DNA of 64,000 nucleotides from Gordonia westfalica (GTDB lineage: Bacteria > Actinomycetota > Actinomycetes > Mycobacteriales > Mycobacteriaceae): assembly GCF_900105725.1 (NCBI RefSeq), contig NZ_FNLM01000036.1, positions 682,001 to 746,000 of the forward strand, written 5' to 3'. Below, piece by piece: positions 43,818 to 53,030 of this stretch. Within the stretch, counting starts at the first letter, position 1. Every line of letters begins with the position of its first letter. A model generated the notes under the pieces. It searched no databases and was not told where the DNA came from. It was given only the letters and a program-made list of their open reading frames with translations. Made by a program: the position numbers and the translations under genes.

Positions 43818-45290
43818 TCACGTCGGCGGCGCGTCCAGGACGACGGTCTTGTTCTCCAGGTAGGCCTGCAGCCCCGCCACGCCGCCCTCCCGTCCGATCC
43901 CGGATCTCTTGAAACCGCCGAAGCCGATGCCGAAGTCGGCCCGATTGCCGTTCTGTCCGACGGTGCCGGAGTGGAGCCGGCGGGCGATCGCCAGGACCCG
44001 TGCGGAATCGTGGGTGAACACAGCGGCGTTCAGGCCGAACTCGGTGGCGTTCGCGATCCGGATCGCGTCATCGAGATCCCGGGCGGGCTGGACCGCCAGC
44101 ACCGGACCGAAGATCTCCTCCTGACCGAGTCGCGACTCCACGGCCACCCTCCCGAAGACCGTCGGCTCGACGAACCAGCCGCTGTCGAGGTGAGCCGGAC
44201 GGCCGCCGCCGTAGGCCAGTTCGGCTCCCTCCTGCCGTCCGATCTCGATGTAGTCCTGGACGCGCGCGCGCTGGCGCGCCGTCGCCACGGGCCCCAGCCT
44301 CGTCGTCGGATCGTACGGATCCCCGATCGTGACCCTGCTGAACTCCTCGGCGAGCGCCGCGACCATCGCGTCGTGCCGCTCCTCGGGAACGATGACCCTC
44401 GTCAGCGATGCGCAGATCTGCCCCGACAGGAAACATTCTGCTGCCGCGATGATCCGAGCTGCGTCCGCGACGTCGAAGTCGTCGAGTACAATCGCCGGCG
44501 ACTTGCCCCCGAGTTCCAACGAGGACCGTGCGATCCGACCGCCGAGGATGCCGCCGATCCGCTTGCCCGCCTCGGTCGATCCCGTGAACGCGATCTTGTC
44601 GACGCGCGGATCCCTCACCAGGGCTTCCGAAGCCTCTCGCTCGGCGGTCACCACATTGAGGACACCCGGTGGCAGGCCGATCGTGTCCGCGATCTCGGCC
44701 ATGATGTACCCGGCACCGGGTGCCTCCGGCGAACACTTCACGACCACCGTGCAACCCGCGAGCAGGGCGGGCGCGACCTTCCAGGCGAGGAGCCCCATCG
44801 GGGAGTTCCACGGGATGATCGCACCCACGACGCCGACGGGCTCCTTCACGATCATCCCGAAAGCGGCTCCGTTAGTGGGTGCGACCTCCTCCGCGAACGC
44901 GAAGTCGGTCGCCAGTCCCGCGTAGTACCGGTAGGTCTCGATCACCTCCTGCATGACGACGCCCACCGAGGACGCGAGGATCCCGGTCTCCCGCGGCCAG
45001 ATCTCGACCACGTCGTCGATGCGCTGCTCGACCGCTTCGGCGATGGTGAGTAGCACCTCGGCGCGCTCGGCGTGCGACAACCGCGGCCACGGCCCTTCGT
45101 CGAACGCCTTGCGGGCGGCCGCGATCGCGCGATCGATGTCGTCGACGTCGGCGTCGGGGACCGAGTAGAACACCTGCTCGGTCGTCGAGTCGATCACGTC
45201 GATCGTCGCGGTCGAGTGCGGTTCGACCCAGGCCCCGTCGATGTAGAGACTTCCGGTCGACGACAGGGGAACTCGGGGGAGCGTTTTCAT
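43818..45290 (-). CDS. aldehyde dehydrogenase 1 of the island
   Basis: A 490-residue NAD(P)-dependent aldehyde dehydrogenase. IIPWNSPMGLLAWKVAPALL is the cofactor side, LELGGKSPAIV the catalytic Glu and LSGQICASLTR the catalytic Cys. It is second in the minus-strand operon after the phosphoribosyltransferase (35-base gap). The substrate is probably a semialdehyde of the pathway. Confidence 0.9.
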   Translation of the reverse strand: MKTLPRVPLSSTGSLYIDGAWVEPHSTATIDVIDSTTEQVFYSVPDADVDDIDRAIAAARKAFDEGPWPRLSHAERAEVLLTIAEAVEQRIDDVVEIWPRETGILASSVGVVMQEVIETYRYYAGLATDFAFAEEVAPTNGAAFGMIVKEPVGVVGAIIPWNSPMGLLAWKVAPALLAGCTVVVKCSPEAPGAGYIMAEIADTIGLPPGVLNVVTAEREASEALVRDPRVDKIAFTGSTEAGKRIGGILGGRIARSSLELGGKSPAIVLDDFDVADAARIIAAAECFLSGQICASLTRVIVPEERHDAMVAALAEEFSRVTIGDPYDPTTRLGPVATARQRARVQDYIEIGRQEGAELAYGGGRPAHLDSGWFVEPTVFGRVAVESRLGQEEIFGPVLAVQPARDLDDAIRIANATEFGLNAAVFTHDSARVLAIARRLHSGTVGQNGNRADFGIGFGGFKRSGIGREGGVAGLQAYLENKTVVLDAPPT

Positions 45291-45325
45291 ACGGGATTCC
45301 TCTTCTGCGGGCGAGCGTCTCGAGA

Positions 45326-46786
45326 TCAGGCGACCCTGGAGTCGTCATCCTGCTCGCGCATCTGCTTGATCACGTCGTAGTAGTAGTACTCGGGGACCTC
45401 GGCCTCGCTGCGTGCGATCAGTTCGGTGAAGTCCCACTTCGTGAGCAGGTGCCCGTCGCGGTACACCGGCTGGAGCAGGTTCTCCTCCGGCGAGATCGAA
45501 TCGCGGCGGACGGTGACGAATTCCCCGTCGCGCTTGGTCAGTGCGAGGCGGCCGGCCTTCGATACCTTGAAGGTGGCTCCGGTGGGCTGCTTCGCGACAT
45601 CCCGCCACTCGCCGTCCACGCAGACCGCATTGCACTTCTGACCGAAGTTCAGGGAGTCGCGGTTGTAGTGCTGGAGCAGACCTCCACCCATGCCGAAGAT
45701 GGCGTTCTCCGCCGACATGCCACGTCGTTCGAGTTCCAGGTAGATCTGCGGCAGGCTGGCGAAGGTGACCCCGTCGCCCTGCACGACGCGCAGGTAGGGC
45801 GGCAGGACCTTGAAGCCCTTCGAGTTCACCTCGTAACCGAAAGCGTCCATGAGCCACTCCGCAGTGTCCGCCGTGACCTGGACCGGGTCACCAGAGTCCG
45901 GGCGCGCTCCGACCAGCCCCGGAAAGTTCTGGATCTCCTCCTTGAGTTCCTTGCCCAGGATGTTCTTCACCGCGTTCTCGTGATCGTACGAATCCGTCAG
46001 CAGCAGTACAAAACCCGCGTCCCGGTAGGTGTGCAACATGTTGCGCAGCGCGTCGACCTCGTGATCACGTCCCCACGCGGTGAAGCCCGCGTGCTCGCTG
46101 TTGGGGCCCGAGTTGGCCGGCGACACAGCATTGTAGTACTTCATCGCGGCCAGAATGCCCGGCACGGTGTCGCTCTGTTCGAAGTTCACCAGGTGCGCAA
46201 GACCGCCCAACGCCGCGGATTCCTGGGAGCTGACCCCGCGAGCACCGTAGTCGTGCAGCTGCAGTCGCAGCAGCTCGGGGTGGTCGGAGGTGCGCGCGAA
46301 GGCTTCCCGGATGATCTGCTTGCTCATCCAGCTGACGGTGCCGATGGTGGTCGGGTACCAGACCGCACGCAGCAGTGCGGTCTCGAAGAAACTGGTCACC
46401 CAGGCGTACTTCGGATCGGTGTTGATGATCTGCACGAGCACGTTCCGCGTGGGCAGGACGGTTCCCTCCGGCACGGCCTCGATCTCCACGGGCAGGTACC
46501 CGCCGTGGTCGTTGAGGATCCCCAGCCAGTTCTCGCGGCTGAACGGCATGCCCTGTGCCCGGGTGACCGCTTCGGCCTCGTCGATGTCGTCCAGGGTGAT
46601 CGGACGCAGGAGGTGCTCGCGGATATACGCCTGCAGGCCGACGAACATCGTGGCCGGGAAGATGCCACCGCGCGACTCGATGTAGCTCGAGACGTACTCC
46701 GTGCCCTTCGGGTACAGCGAGTGGTGACAGTGCTTGTAGGTGTCGGTGTTCAGGATGATGTTGTCGAGTGCCGAGACAGATGACAT
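45326..46786 (-). CDS. nadV: nicotinamide phosphoribosyltransferase (NAMPT/NadV)
   Basis: A 486-residue type II phosphoribosyltransferase that joins PRPP to nicotinamide or a similar pyridine to give the mononucleotide. Key residues of human NAMPT are present: Tyr17 (TDTYKHCHH), Tyr180 in HDYGARGVSSQES (Phe193 in human), Asp206 in EQSDTVPG (Asp219, amide selection), His232 in SEHAGFTAWG (His247, phospho-His) and Arg295/Asp297 in GARPDSGDP. ATG at 46786 follows GAGG. A LacI-type operator lies 28 bases upstream. NAMPT is unusual in actinobacteria, which normally use the deamidating route. Confidence 0.92.
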   Translation of the reverse strand: MSSVSALDNIILNTDTYKHCHHSLYPKGTEYVSSYIESRGGIFPATMFVGLQAYIREHLLRPITLDDIDEAEAVTRAQGMPFSRENWLGILNDHGGYLPVEIEAVPEGTVLPTRNVLVQIINTDPKYAWVTSFFETALLRAVWYPTTIGTVSWMSKQIIREAFARTSDHPELLRLQLHDYGARGVSSQESAALGGLAHLVNFEQSDTVPGILAAMKYYNAVSPANSGPNSEHAGFTAWGRDHEVDALRNMLHTYRDAGFVLLLTDSYDHENAVKNILGKELKEEIQNFPGLVGARPDSGDPVQVTADTAEWLMDAFGYEVNSKGFKVLPPYLRVVQGDGVTFASLPQIYLELERRGMSAENAIFGMGGGLLQHYNRDSLNFGQKCNAVCVDGEWRDVAKQPTGATFKVSKAGRLALTKRDGEFVTVRRDSISPEENLLQPVYRDGHLLTKWDFTELIARSEAEVPEYYYYDVIKQMREQDDDSRVA

Positions 46787-46813
46787 GGAATTCCTCACTC
46801 ACTTTTTCGGGAT

Positions 46814-46829
46814 GTAGAAACGTTTCTAC
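46814..46829. promoter_or_regulatory. LacI-type operator 1 (nadV operon)
   Basis: GTAGAAACGTTTCTAC is a perfect 16-base palindrome with the central CG typical of LacI-family sites. It lies 28 bases before the nadV start. The same core recurs at 47219 and 51971. Confidence 0.85.
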
Positions 46830-47218
46830 TCTGGTCAAAGAACTGGGGTCGCCCCGTTTGCATCGATGACGTTGCACGGAGATCCCCGCGTGCTGCGACT
46901 CTCAGTGCTCCGTAGTCATAGTGGGGAAAGGTACCACCGACGGTCAAGCGATGCGGCGTAAACAAGATGTTTCATTCGCGTTTCGCGATCGCGGTGCGGA
47001 TCACAAAGAAGGACAACAGTTTTCGATGACCGCCGGTCGGTCGTCCCGATCGCCGGTCGAGCGAGGTCAGGTGGCGTCGGTGGTGATGGGCCACCGGGGC
47101 AGGGTGCCTGGCTCGGGCACTCCGGACGCCAGATGTGCCCGCGGGCACGAACGTGCAGGTCCTCGCATGTGGCGGTTCCTGCGAATGCCCACCGCTTGCG
47201 TTGACGGCCATCGATGCA

Positions 47219-47234
47219 TAGAATCGTTTCTATC
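47219..47234. promoter_or_regulatory. LacI-type operator 2 (LLM operon)
   Basis: ATAGAATCGTTTCTAT differs from a perfect palindrome at one position pair and shares TAGAA-N-CGTTTCTA with the other two sites. It lies 124 bases before the LLM start. Confidence 0.75.
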
Positions 47235-47357
47235 GCCCGGGTCGGAAGTCGTCGGCCCGATCGGAGAGGATCTGAAGACTCCCGTGCTCGGAGCATCCTC
47301 GAGCGGCGCTCCATGCCAGGCGACACGAGAATCGTTCACAGTCAGAGGGGCAGTTTC

Positions 47358-48449
47358 ATGAAGATCTGGGTAACTACGCCGTTCTTTTACCGCGACATGA
47401 GCCGCCCGTGGTCGGAGCTGCTCGACGATATGCTTCGTATCGTCGACGCTGCCGAGGACCTCGGTTTCGAAGGTGTGACCGTCAACGAGAACCACTTCCA
47501 GAACTACGTCAGCAATCCGTCGTCGGTGATGTTCAGTGCACTGGCCGCGGCGCGCACTGAGCGACTGCGGATCATGCCTGGAATTGTGGTGCTGCCCTAC
47601 TACAACCCGCTGCTCATCGCCTCGGAGATGAGTTTCCTCGATCACATGGCCCCGGGCCGGATCGGGATCGGGGTCGCTCGGGGCGGAAGCCGCTATCCGC
47701 TTGATCGCATCGGTGTCGATCCCAAGGATGCGCGTGAGATCTACGAGGAATCCCTGGAGATCATCAAGCGCGTGTGGGTCGAGGACGACGTGGAGTACGA
47801 CGGCAAGTACTTCTCGTTCCCGCCGACCACGATCGTGCCCAAGCCGGCTTCCGATCCGCACCCCGAGCTCTGGGCCGCGTCGCAGAGCATCGCCGGTGTC
47901 CGACGGGTGGCCCAGCAGGGGAACAATCTGATCACCGCGCCCAACTACGGCAACTTCGAGCCCTACGGAGACCTCGAAGCGCTCCTCGAGGCGTACAACG
48001 ACGAGATCGAGCAGACCGGGATGCCGCGTGGCCAGGTGATGGCGCTCCGCCACACTTGGCTGGGCAACACCGAGGAACAAGCTACTGAGTATTTCGACGA
48101 TGTGCTGAGCGAATACAACTACTACCTCACGCTCGTCCATGCCAGCAGGACCGCGAACCAGACCAAGGAAGAGCGTTTGTCTGCCCGTGCCGACGGCGAG
48201 AAGGACGACTCGGTCGTCAAGGGCGGTGCGATGAAGCCGGCCGAGGAGACCTTCTCCAAGGAAGGGCTCTCCGAGAAGTACGCGGATCCGATCCTCACGA
48301 CCCCTGATCGGATGATCGAACGGTTCAAGGCCTACGAGGCGCTCGGCGTCGACCACATGGCGTGCCTGATCGCGGTCGGGCAGCCCATCGAGGCGGTCGT
48401 GGCGAACATGGAGTTCATGGCGAAGGAAGTGCTCCCCGAGTTCTCCTGA
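47358..48449 (+). CDS. LLM-class flavin-dependent monooxygenase of the island
   Basis: A 363-residue luciferase-like monooxygenase (MKIWVTTPFFYRDMSRPW, VTVNENHFQNYV, GRIGIGVARGGSRYPLDRIG). Members with a separate flavin reductase use FMNH2 and O2; a reductase gene lies at 53020 in the same regulon. It may open or hydroxylate an N-heterocycle, as in the two-component pyridine monooxygenases of Arthrobacter (family knowledge; substrate inferred). ATG at 47358 follows AGGGGC. Confidence 0.87.
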   Translation: MKIWVTTPFFYRDMSRPWSELLDDMLRIVDAAEDLGFEGVTVNENHFQNYVSNPSSVMFSALAAARTERLRIMPGIVVLPYYNPLLIASEMSFLDHMAPGRIGIGVARGGSRYPLDRIGVDPKDAREIYEESLEIIKRVWVEDDVEYDGKYFSFPPTTIVPKPASDPHPELWAASQSIAGVRRVAQQGNNLITAPNYGNFEPYGDLEALLEAYNDEIEQTGMPRGQVMALRHTWLGNTEEQATEYFDDVLSEYNYYLTLVHASRTANQTKEERLSARADGEKDDSVVKGGAMKPAEETFSKEGLSEKYADPILTTPDRMIERFKAYEALGVDHMACLIAVGQPIEAVVANMEFMAKEVLPEFS

Positions 48450-48486
48450 GACCACCTCGACGTCCGACACGAGAGAAAGCCAGGTC

Positions 48487-49128
48487 ATGACCAGCCGACT
48501 TCATGTTTTCGACATGGACGGCACCCTTCTCAAAGGTGCAGCCGCCCTTCATCTGTCACGATACTTCGGCAAGCTGGATGAGGGTCTCGACATCGAGAAC
48601 CGCTGGGCGGCAGGGCAGATCACCGACACCGAGTTCTGGTCGACGCTGCTCGCCATCTGCGACGGCGCCACCGAGACCGAGCTCGACGCGGCGTTCGAGC
48701 AGGCGGAGTGGCTCGACGGGGTCGTCGCCACCTTCGAGGACATCCGCCGACGAGGCGAGACGGTTATCGTCATCTCGCAATCGCCGGCGTTCTTCGTCGA
48801 CAGGTTGAGACAGTGGGGCGCGCACGAGACCTACGGGTCCGACGTCGTGATCGGCGAACCGCTCTCGGAGGACGCGACCCTGTCTCCGCAGGAGAAGGTG
48901 AAGATTACTGAGGCGGCGCTGGCCCGGTTGGCGTTGTCGCCGGAAGACTGTGTGGCTTACGGCGATTCGTCGTCGGACATCGAGCTGTTCGGTTGGCTCC
49001 GGAACACCGTGGCTGTCAACGCGAGCCCGGTCGTCGCCGAACTCGCGTCAGTCGAGTATCAGGGCGACGACCTGCGCGCCGCCTACGAACTGGGGCGAGG
49101 GCTGTTCGGCGCCCGGAGCCGGATCTGA
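48487..49128 (+). CDS. HAD-superfamily phosphatase (SerB-like, class IB)
   Basis: A 213-residue HAD phosphatase. Motif I is FDMDGTLLKGAA, motif II VIVISQSPAFF, the lysine lies in SPQEKVKIT and motif III is AYGDSSSDIELF. It dephosphorylates a small phosphoester. In this operon a 5'-mononucleotide made with nadV and PRPP is a possible substrate. A 37-base gap to the LLM gene with GAGAAAG supports co-transcription. Confidence 0.86.
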   Translation: MTSRLHVFDMDGTLLKGAAALHLSRYFGKLDEGLDIENRWAAGQITDTEFWSTLLAICDGATETELDAAFEQAEWLDGVVATFEDIRRRGETVIVISQSPAFFVDRLRQWGAHETYGSDVVIGEPLSEDATLSPQEKVKITEAALARLALSPEDCVAYGDSSSDIELFGWLRNTVAVNASPVVAELASVEYQGDDLRAAYELGRGLFGARSRI

Positions 49129-49207
49129 GCATCCGGCGACTCACCCTTCCCGATCAGGTCCCGCACGGACTTCCCAGCACCGTTTCGAAGACAGTAGGAG
49201 AAACACA

Positions 49208-49963
49208 ATGACACCTCTCACGATCCTCGTCGCCGGCGAATCGTGGATCAAGCACACGATCCACATGAAGGGCTTCGACCAGTTCCACAACACCGAATAC
49301 GAGGAAGGCGCGACGGTCTTCCTCGACAACCTCGCGGCGGAGGGTCACGAGGTCACCTACGTTCGCGGGCATGAGATCTCGTCACGATTCCCCAAGACCG
49401 CGCAGGAGATCGACCACTACGACGTCGTCGTCATATCCGACATCGGCTCCAACTCGTTCCAACTCCCCGACGAAACCTTCCTGCGTTCGGAGATGTCGCC
49501 GAACCGGCTCGGCGTCGTGGCCGACTATGTCCGCCGGGGCGGCGGCCTCGTGATGGTCGGCGGCTATCTCTCGTTCACCGGCATCGACGCCAAGGCCCGA
49601 TTCGGCATGACCCCCCTTGCCGATGTCCTCCCGGTGACCATGCTGACCTACGACGACCGGATCGAAGTGCCCGAGGGATGCAAGGTCGAGGTCCGGTTGC
49701 CCGGGCACCCGGTCCTCGGCGACACGCCCAACGAATGGCCTCCACTCCTGGGGTACAACCGCGTCATCCCGCGTGACGACGCGGAGGTGGTCGCCCGCAG
49801 CGGTGACGATCCGATCCTCGTGACGGGCACGTTCGGAAGCGGTCGCGCCGTCGCCTTCACCTCCGACCTCGCCCCGCACTGGGCACCCCCAGAATTCGTC
49901 GAGTGGACGAGCTACGCACACTTGTGGTCGTCGATACTGTCGTGGGCAGGCGGACGCTCATGA
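49208..49963 (+). CDS. GATase1-like / ThuA-like protein
   Basis: A 251-residue protein of the class I glutamine-amidotransferase-like fold (LTILVAGESWIKHTIHMKGF, DHYDVVVISDIGSNSFQLP, YVRRGGGLVMVGGYLSFTG). No catalytic Cys is seen at the nucleophile position after the GGY strand, so it is probably not an amidotransferase. Relatives occur next to sugar or heterocycle catabolic genes. ATG at 49208 follows AGGAG. Confidence 0.72.
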   Translation: MTPLTILVAGESWIKHTIHMKGFDQFHNTEYEEGATVFLDNLAAEGHEVTYVRGHEISSRFPKTAQEIDHYDVVVISDIGSNSFQLPDETFLRSEMSPNRLGVVADYVRRGGGLVMVGGYLSFTGIDAKARFGMTPLADVLPVTMLTYDDRIEVPEGCKVEVRLPGHPVLGDTPNEWPPLLGYNRVIPRDDAEVVARSGDDPILVTGTFGSGRAVAFTSDLAPHWAPPEFVEWTSYAHLWSSILSWAGGRS

Positions 49964-49981
49964 CCAGGGGAAAGGATCGCG

Positions 49982-51010
49982 GTGACGTCTGAGAGCAAAC
50001 CCAAACGAGCAACCATCAAGGACGTGGCCGAACACGCCGGGGTCTCGGTGAGCACCGTCAGCTACGTCCTCAACGACTCCGGCCCAGTAGCGCCCGAACG
50101 GCGCAACCGAGTCCTCAACGCGGCCCGTGTGCTGCAGTACTCACCAAATGAATCGGCGCGCAACCTCAAGCGGCGCACTGCCTCTCGAATCGGGATGGTG
50201 ATCCCCGATCTGACGAACCAGTTCTTCGCGATGATCGCCGAAGGCGTCCACCAGGCAGCATCAGCGCATGACGTGCTGGTGGTGCTGGTGGTCCCCGGCA
50301 GCGCCGAGCAGTCCGAGGAGGAGCAGACCCGGCTCCTGCGCAGCCAGCGTGTCGACGGGGTCGTCTACCTGTCGAGCACCGGATCGATGCCCGCGGCCAG
50401 CTACGAGCTCGCCCGCTCCGGACCGGTGGTCCTCGTCGACGAGCAGATCCCCGGCGTCGACCTGCCCGCCGTCGTGTCCGACTCGCGCAAGGGTGCCCGC
50501 GAAGTCGCCCAGCATGTCATCGACAACGGGCATCGTCGAATCGCGGTGATCGGCGGCCCGGAGAGTCTCTGGACCGCGCAACAGCGTCTCGCCGGCTATC
50601 GGGAAGCCTTCGCGGGCGCCGGTATCGACCCCGATTCGGTTCCGGTCCTCGTCGGTGACTACCGCCAGGACGCCGGCTACGAACTCGCCTCGCGCGCACT
50701 GGCTGCCGACATCGAACCCACTGCGTTGATCTGCGCGAACGACCTGATGGCGGTCGGCGCGATGGAGTACTGCCGGAACTCGGGCCGACGCATGCCGAAC
50801 GACGTGAGCATCGTCGGCTTCGACGACCTGCCGCTGTCGTCGCTGCTGACCCCACGTCTGACCAGCGTCCGTCAGCCCGCGCACGACATGGGCTACCGGG
50901 CGACGACAGTCCTGTTCGACCTCATCGAAAATCGGACACCGGCGCCGATGAGCCTGCTACCGACGACCGTGCAGGTGCGATCGTCGGTGTGCGACATCAA
51001 CGGAGCGTGA
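49982..51010 (+). CDS. LacI-family regulator of the island
   Basis: A 342-residue LacI-type repressor. The N-terminal helix-turn-helix is ATIKDVAEHAGVSVSTVSYV with hinge helix SPNESARNLKRRTASRIG; the rest is a periplasmic-binding-protein-like ligand domain ending VGFDDLPLSSLLTPRLTSVR. Hinge-helix family members bind palindromes with a central CG, as in the three sites at 46814, 47219 and 51971. GTG at 49982 follows AAAGG. The ligand may be ribose, a ribonucleoside or a pathway intermediate. Confidence 0.9.
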   Translation: MTSESKPKRATIKDVAEHAGVSVSTVSYVLNDSGPVAPERRNRVLNAARVLQYSPNESARNLKRRTASRIGMVIPDLTNQFFAMIAEGVHQAASAHDVLVVLVVPGSAEQSEEEQTRLLRSQRVDGVVYLSSTGSMPAASYELARSGPVVLVDEQIPGVDLPAVVSDSRKGAREVAQHVIDNGHRRIAVIGGPESLWTAQQRLAGYREAFAGAGIDPDSVPVLVGDYRQDAGYELASRALAADIEPTALICANDLMAVGAMEYCRNSGRRMPNDVSIVGFDDLPLSSLLTPRLTSVRQPAHDMGYRATTVLFDLIENRTPAPMSLLPTTVQVRSSVCDINGA

Positions 51011-51015
51011 ATGGC

Positions 51016-51939
51016 ATGAGTAACGGAGTACTGGTGATCGGCGCCATCAACGTCGATCTCGTGGTGGGCGCCGATCGACTCCCCGCGCCGGGTGAGACGG
51101 TGGTGGGCCCGCGTCTCGACAGATTCGGGGGTGGCAAGGGCGCCAACGCCGCTGTCGCGGCCGCACGGATGGACGCGGGCGTTCGCTACTGCGGCGGGGT
51201 GGGGACCGACGACCTGGGACGCGAGGCGCTCGCCGAGCTGACGTCTCTCGGCATCGATGTGTCCGATGTCGCCGAGATCGATGACATCCCCACCGGGGCA
51301 GCACTGATCGTCGTGGACAGGGCGGGCGAGAACCAGATCGCGGTCGCAGCCGGCGCCAACTCGCACGTCGACCCGGCGGGTGTCCGGGCCGCCGTGGAAC
51401 GGTCGGTCGGGTGGGCGGGCTGCGTGCTGGTAAGCACGGAGATATCCACGGCCGCGGTCCGCAGCGCGGTCGCGGCCGCGCGCGAACACGGGCTGCCCTG
51501 TGTACTCAACCCGGCACCTCTGCACGAGGATCTCGTCTCCGCGGTGCGCGCCGCGACGGTCCTGACGCCCAACGCCTCGGAACTCCGAGACCTGTGCGAT
51601 GCGCTCTCGATTCCCCACATGGACGTCGACGACGCCGCCGCCCGGGTCGCCGACACAACCGGGGCGTGCGTCGCGGTCACGCGCGGTGCAGAGGGTGCGC
51701 TCATCGCTCGCCCGGACGGTGGGATCGAACGGATCCCGGCGCTCGCGGCGCCAGAGGTACGCGACACCACGGGCGCCGGCGACACGTTCAACGGTGTGCT
51801 CGCGGCGTCCCTGGCAGCAGGGAACACGCTCGACGAGGCATGTCGCCGCGCCGTCATCGCCGCTTCGCTGTCCGTGCGTCAGGTGGGAGCGCGGACTGGT
51901 ATGCCGTCAGCGGAAGAGGTAGCGATAGCGCGAGTGTGA
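51016..51939 (+). CDS. rbsK: ribokinase
   Basis: A 307-residue PfkB-family sugar kinase. The ribose site is INVDLVVGADRLPAPGETV then GGGKGANAAVAAARM, and the anion-hole/catalytic motif is DTTGAGDTFNGVLA. These are ribokinase-specific signatures. It converts ribose to ribose-5-phosphate, the substrate of the PRPP synthetase next to it. ATG at 51016 lies 5 bases after the LacI stop. Confidence 0.9.
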   Translation: MSNGVLVIGAINVDLVVGADRLPAPGETVVGPRLDRFGGGKGANAAVAAARMDAGVRYCGGVGTDDLGREALAELTSLGIDVSDVAEIDDIPTGAALIVVDRAGENQIAVAAGANSHVDPAGVRAAVERSVGWAGCVLVSTEISTAAVRSAVAAAREHGLPCVLNPAPLHEDLVSAVRAATVLTPNASELRDLCDALSIPHMDVDDAAARVADTTGACVAVTRGAEGALIARPDGGIERIPALAAPEVRDTTGAGDTFNGVLAASLAAGNTLDEACRRAVIAASLSVRQVGARTGMPSAEEVAIARV

Positions 51940-51970
51940 CCGGCGTTGAACCACGGAACCCGCATATCGC

Positions 51971-51990
51971 GGGTAGAAACGTTTCTACCC
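51971..51990. promoter_or_regulatory. LacI-type operator 3 (prs operon)
   Basis: GGGTAGAAACGTTTCTACCC is a perfect 20-base palindrome, 48 bases before the prs start. It is the strongest of the three related sites. Confidence 0.88.
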
Positions 51991-52037
51991 GTCCGCTGAC
52001 GAAATGGCCACTACGACAGAACATCTGGAAGGCATGC

Positions 52038-53030
52038 ATGACCACCTCACTCCCGCTCGGCTATCAGAAGCAATTGATGATGTTCGCCGGACGCGCGAAC
52101 CCCGCACTCGCGGCGTCGATCGCCGCCACGCTGCAGGTCGACCTGGGTCCGATCACCCTGAAGACCTTCTCCAATGGGGAGGTGTACTGCCGCTTCGACG
52201 AATCCGTCAGAGGTGCAGACGTATTCCTCATCCAACCGATGAGTGCCAATCCGGACGAAGGGCTCAACGCCAACGACGCGCTGCTGGAACTGCTGGTGAT
52301 GGTCGATGCCGCCATCGGCGCGAGCGCACACCGGGTCGTCGCGGTCACCCCATGGTTCGGCTATTCCCGGCAGGACAAGAAGTCCGCTCCGCGAGAACCG
52401 ATCTCGGCCCGTATGGTGGCTCGGATACTGGAGGCCGCCGGAGTGGACAGGGTGCTGACGATGGATCTCCATGCAGGTCAGCTCCAAGGCTTCTTCAGTG
52501 TTCCCGTCGACCACATGACTGCGCTGATGATGCTGGCCGATCACTTCGCCCGACTCGACGACGATCTCGTCGTGGTGGCGCCCGATGCGGGCCGAGTCAA
52601 GTTGAACAAGCAGTTTGCCACTCGCATCGGCGCGGGACTGGCCATCCTGGACAAAGAGCGCCCGCAGCAGCAGATCGCCCAGATATCCACTGTGATAGGC
52701 GATGTGCGCGGCAAGACAGCCATCGTCGTGGACGACATCATCGATACCGCCGGCACGCTGTGTGCTGCCGGCGAAGCCGTCGTCCGGGCCGGCAGCAATC
52801 GTGTGTTCGCCGCTGCCACCCATGGTGTGTTCAGCGGGCGCGCGTACGAGAATCTCGCCGACTCGCCGTTCGAGCGCGTCGTCGTCACCGACACCATCGC
52901 GTTGCGTCCCGATGCGCCGCCGGTGATCGACGTCATCTCGTGCGCACCGATGCTCGCCGACACGATTCGGCGCATCTTCGTCGATGACTCCGTCAGTGAG
53001 GTGTTCGGGGGCAAGAACCATGTGTTCTAA
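52038..53030 (+). CDS. prs: ribose-phosphate pyrophosphokinase (PRPP synthetase)
   Basis: A 330-residue class I PRPP synthetase. FSNGEVYCRFDESVRGADVF, the ATP loop YSRQDKKSAPREPISARM, DLHAGQLQGFF and the PRPP loop AIVVDDIIDTAGT are all present. It makes PRPP from ribose-5-phosphate. An accessory prs inside a catabolic island implies a PRPP-consuming step nearby, here nadV. ATG at 52038 follows GGAAGG. The flavin-reductase gene starts inside its 3' end. Confidence 0.93.
   Translation: MTTSLPLGYQKQLMMFAGRANPALAASIAATLQVDLGPITLKTFSNGEVYCRFDESVRGADVFLIQPMSANPDEGLNANDALLELLVMVDAAIGASAHRVVAVTPWFGYSRQDKKSAPREPISARMVARILEAAGVDRVLTMDLHAGQLQGFFSVPVDHMTALMMLADHFARLDDDLVVVAPDAGRVKLNKQFATRIGAGLAILDKERPQQQIAQISTVIGDVRGKTAIVVDDIIDTAGTLCAAGEAVVRAGSNRVFAAATHGVFSGRAYENLADSPFERVVVTDTIALRPDAPPVIDVISCAPMLADTIRRIFVDDSVSEVFGGKNHVF

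Larger units (their letters stand above)
46787..47357. other. divergent promoter region of the island
   Basis: These 571 bases separate the minus-strand nadV operon from the plus-strand LLM operon. They hold two LacI-type operators (46814-46829 and 47219-47234). Open frames on both strands have no ribosome site and no recognisable domains, so I see no gene here. Confidence 0.7.

Noticed and set aside
46921..47361. 146-residue frame in the divergent promoter region of the island
   Set aside because: No ribosome site, no domain, and it overlaps an operator and the LLM leader; competing frames exist on the other strand.
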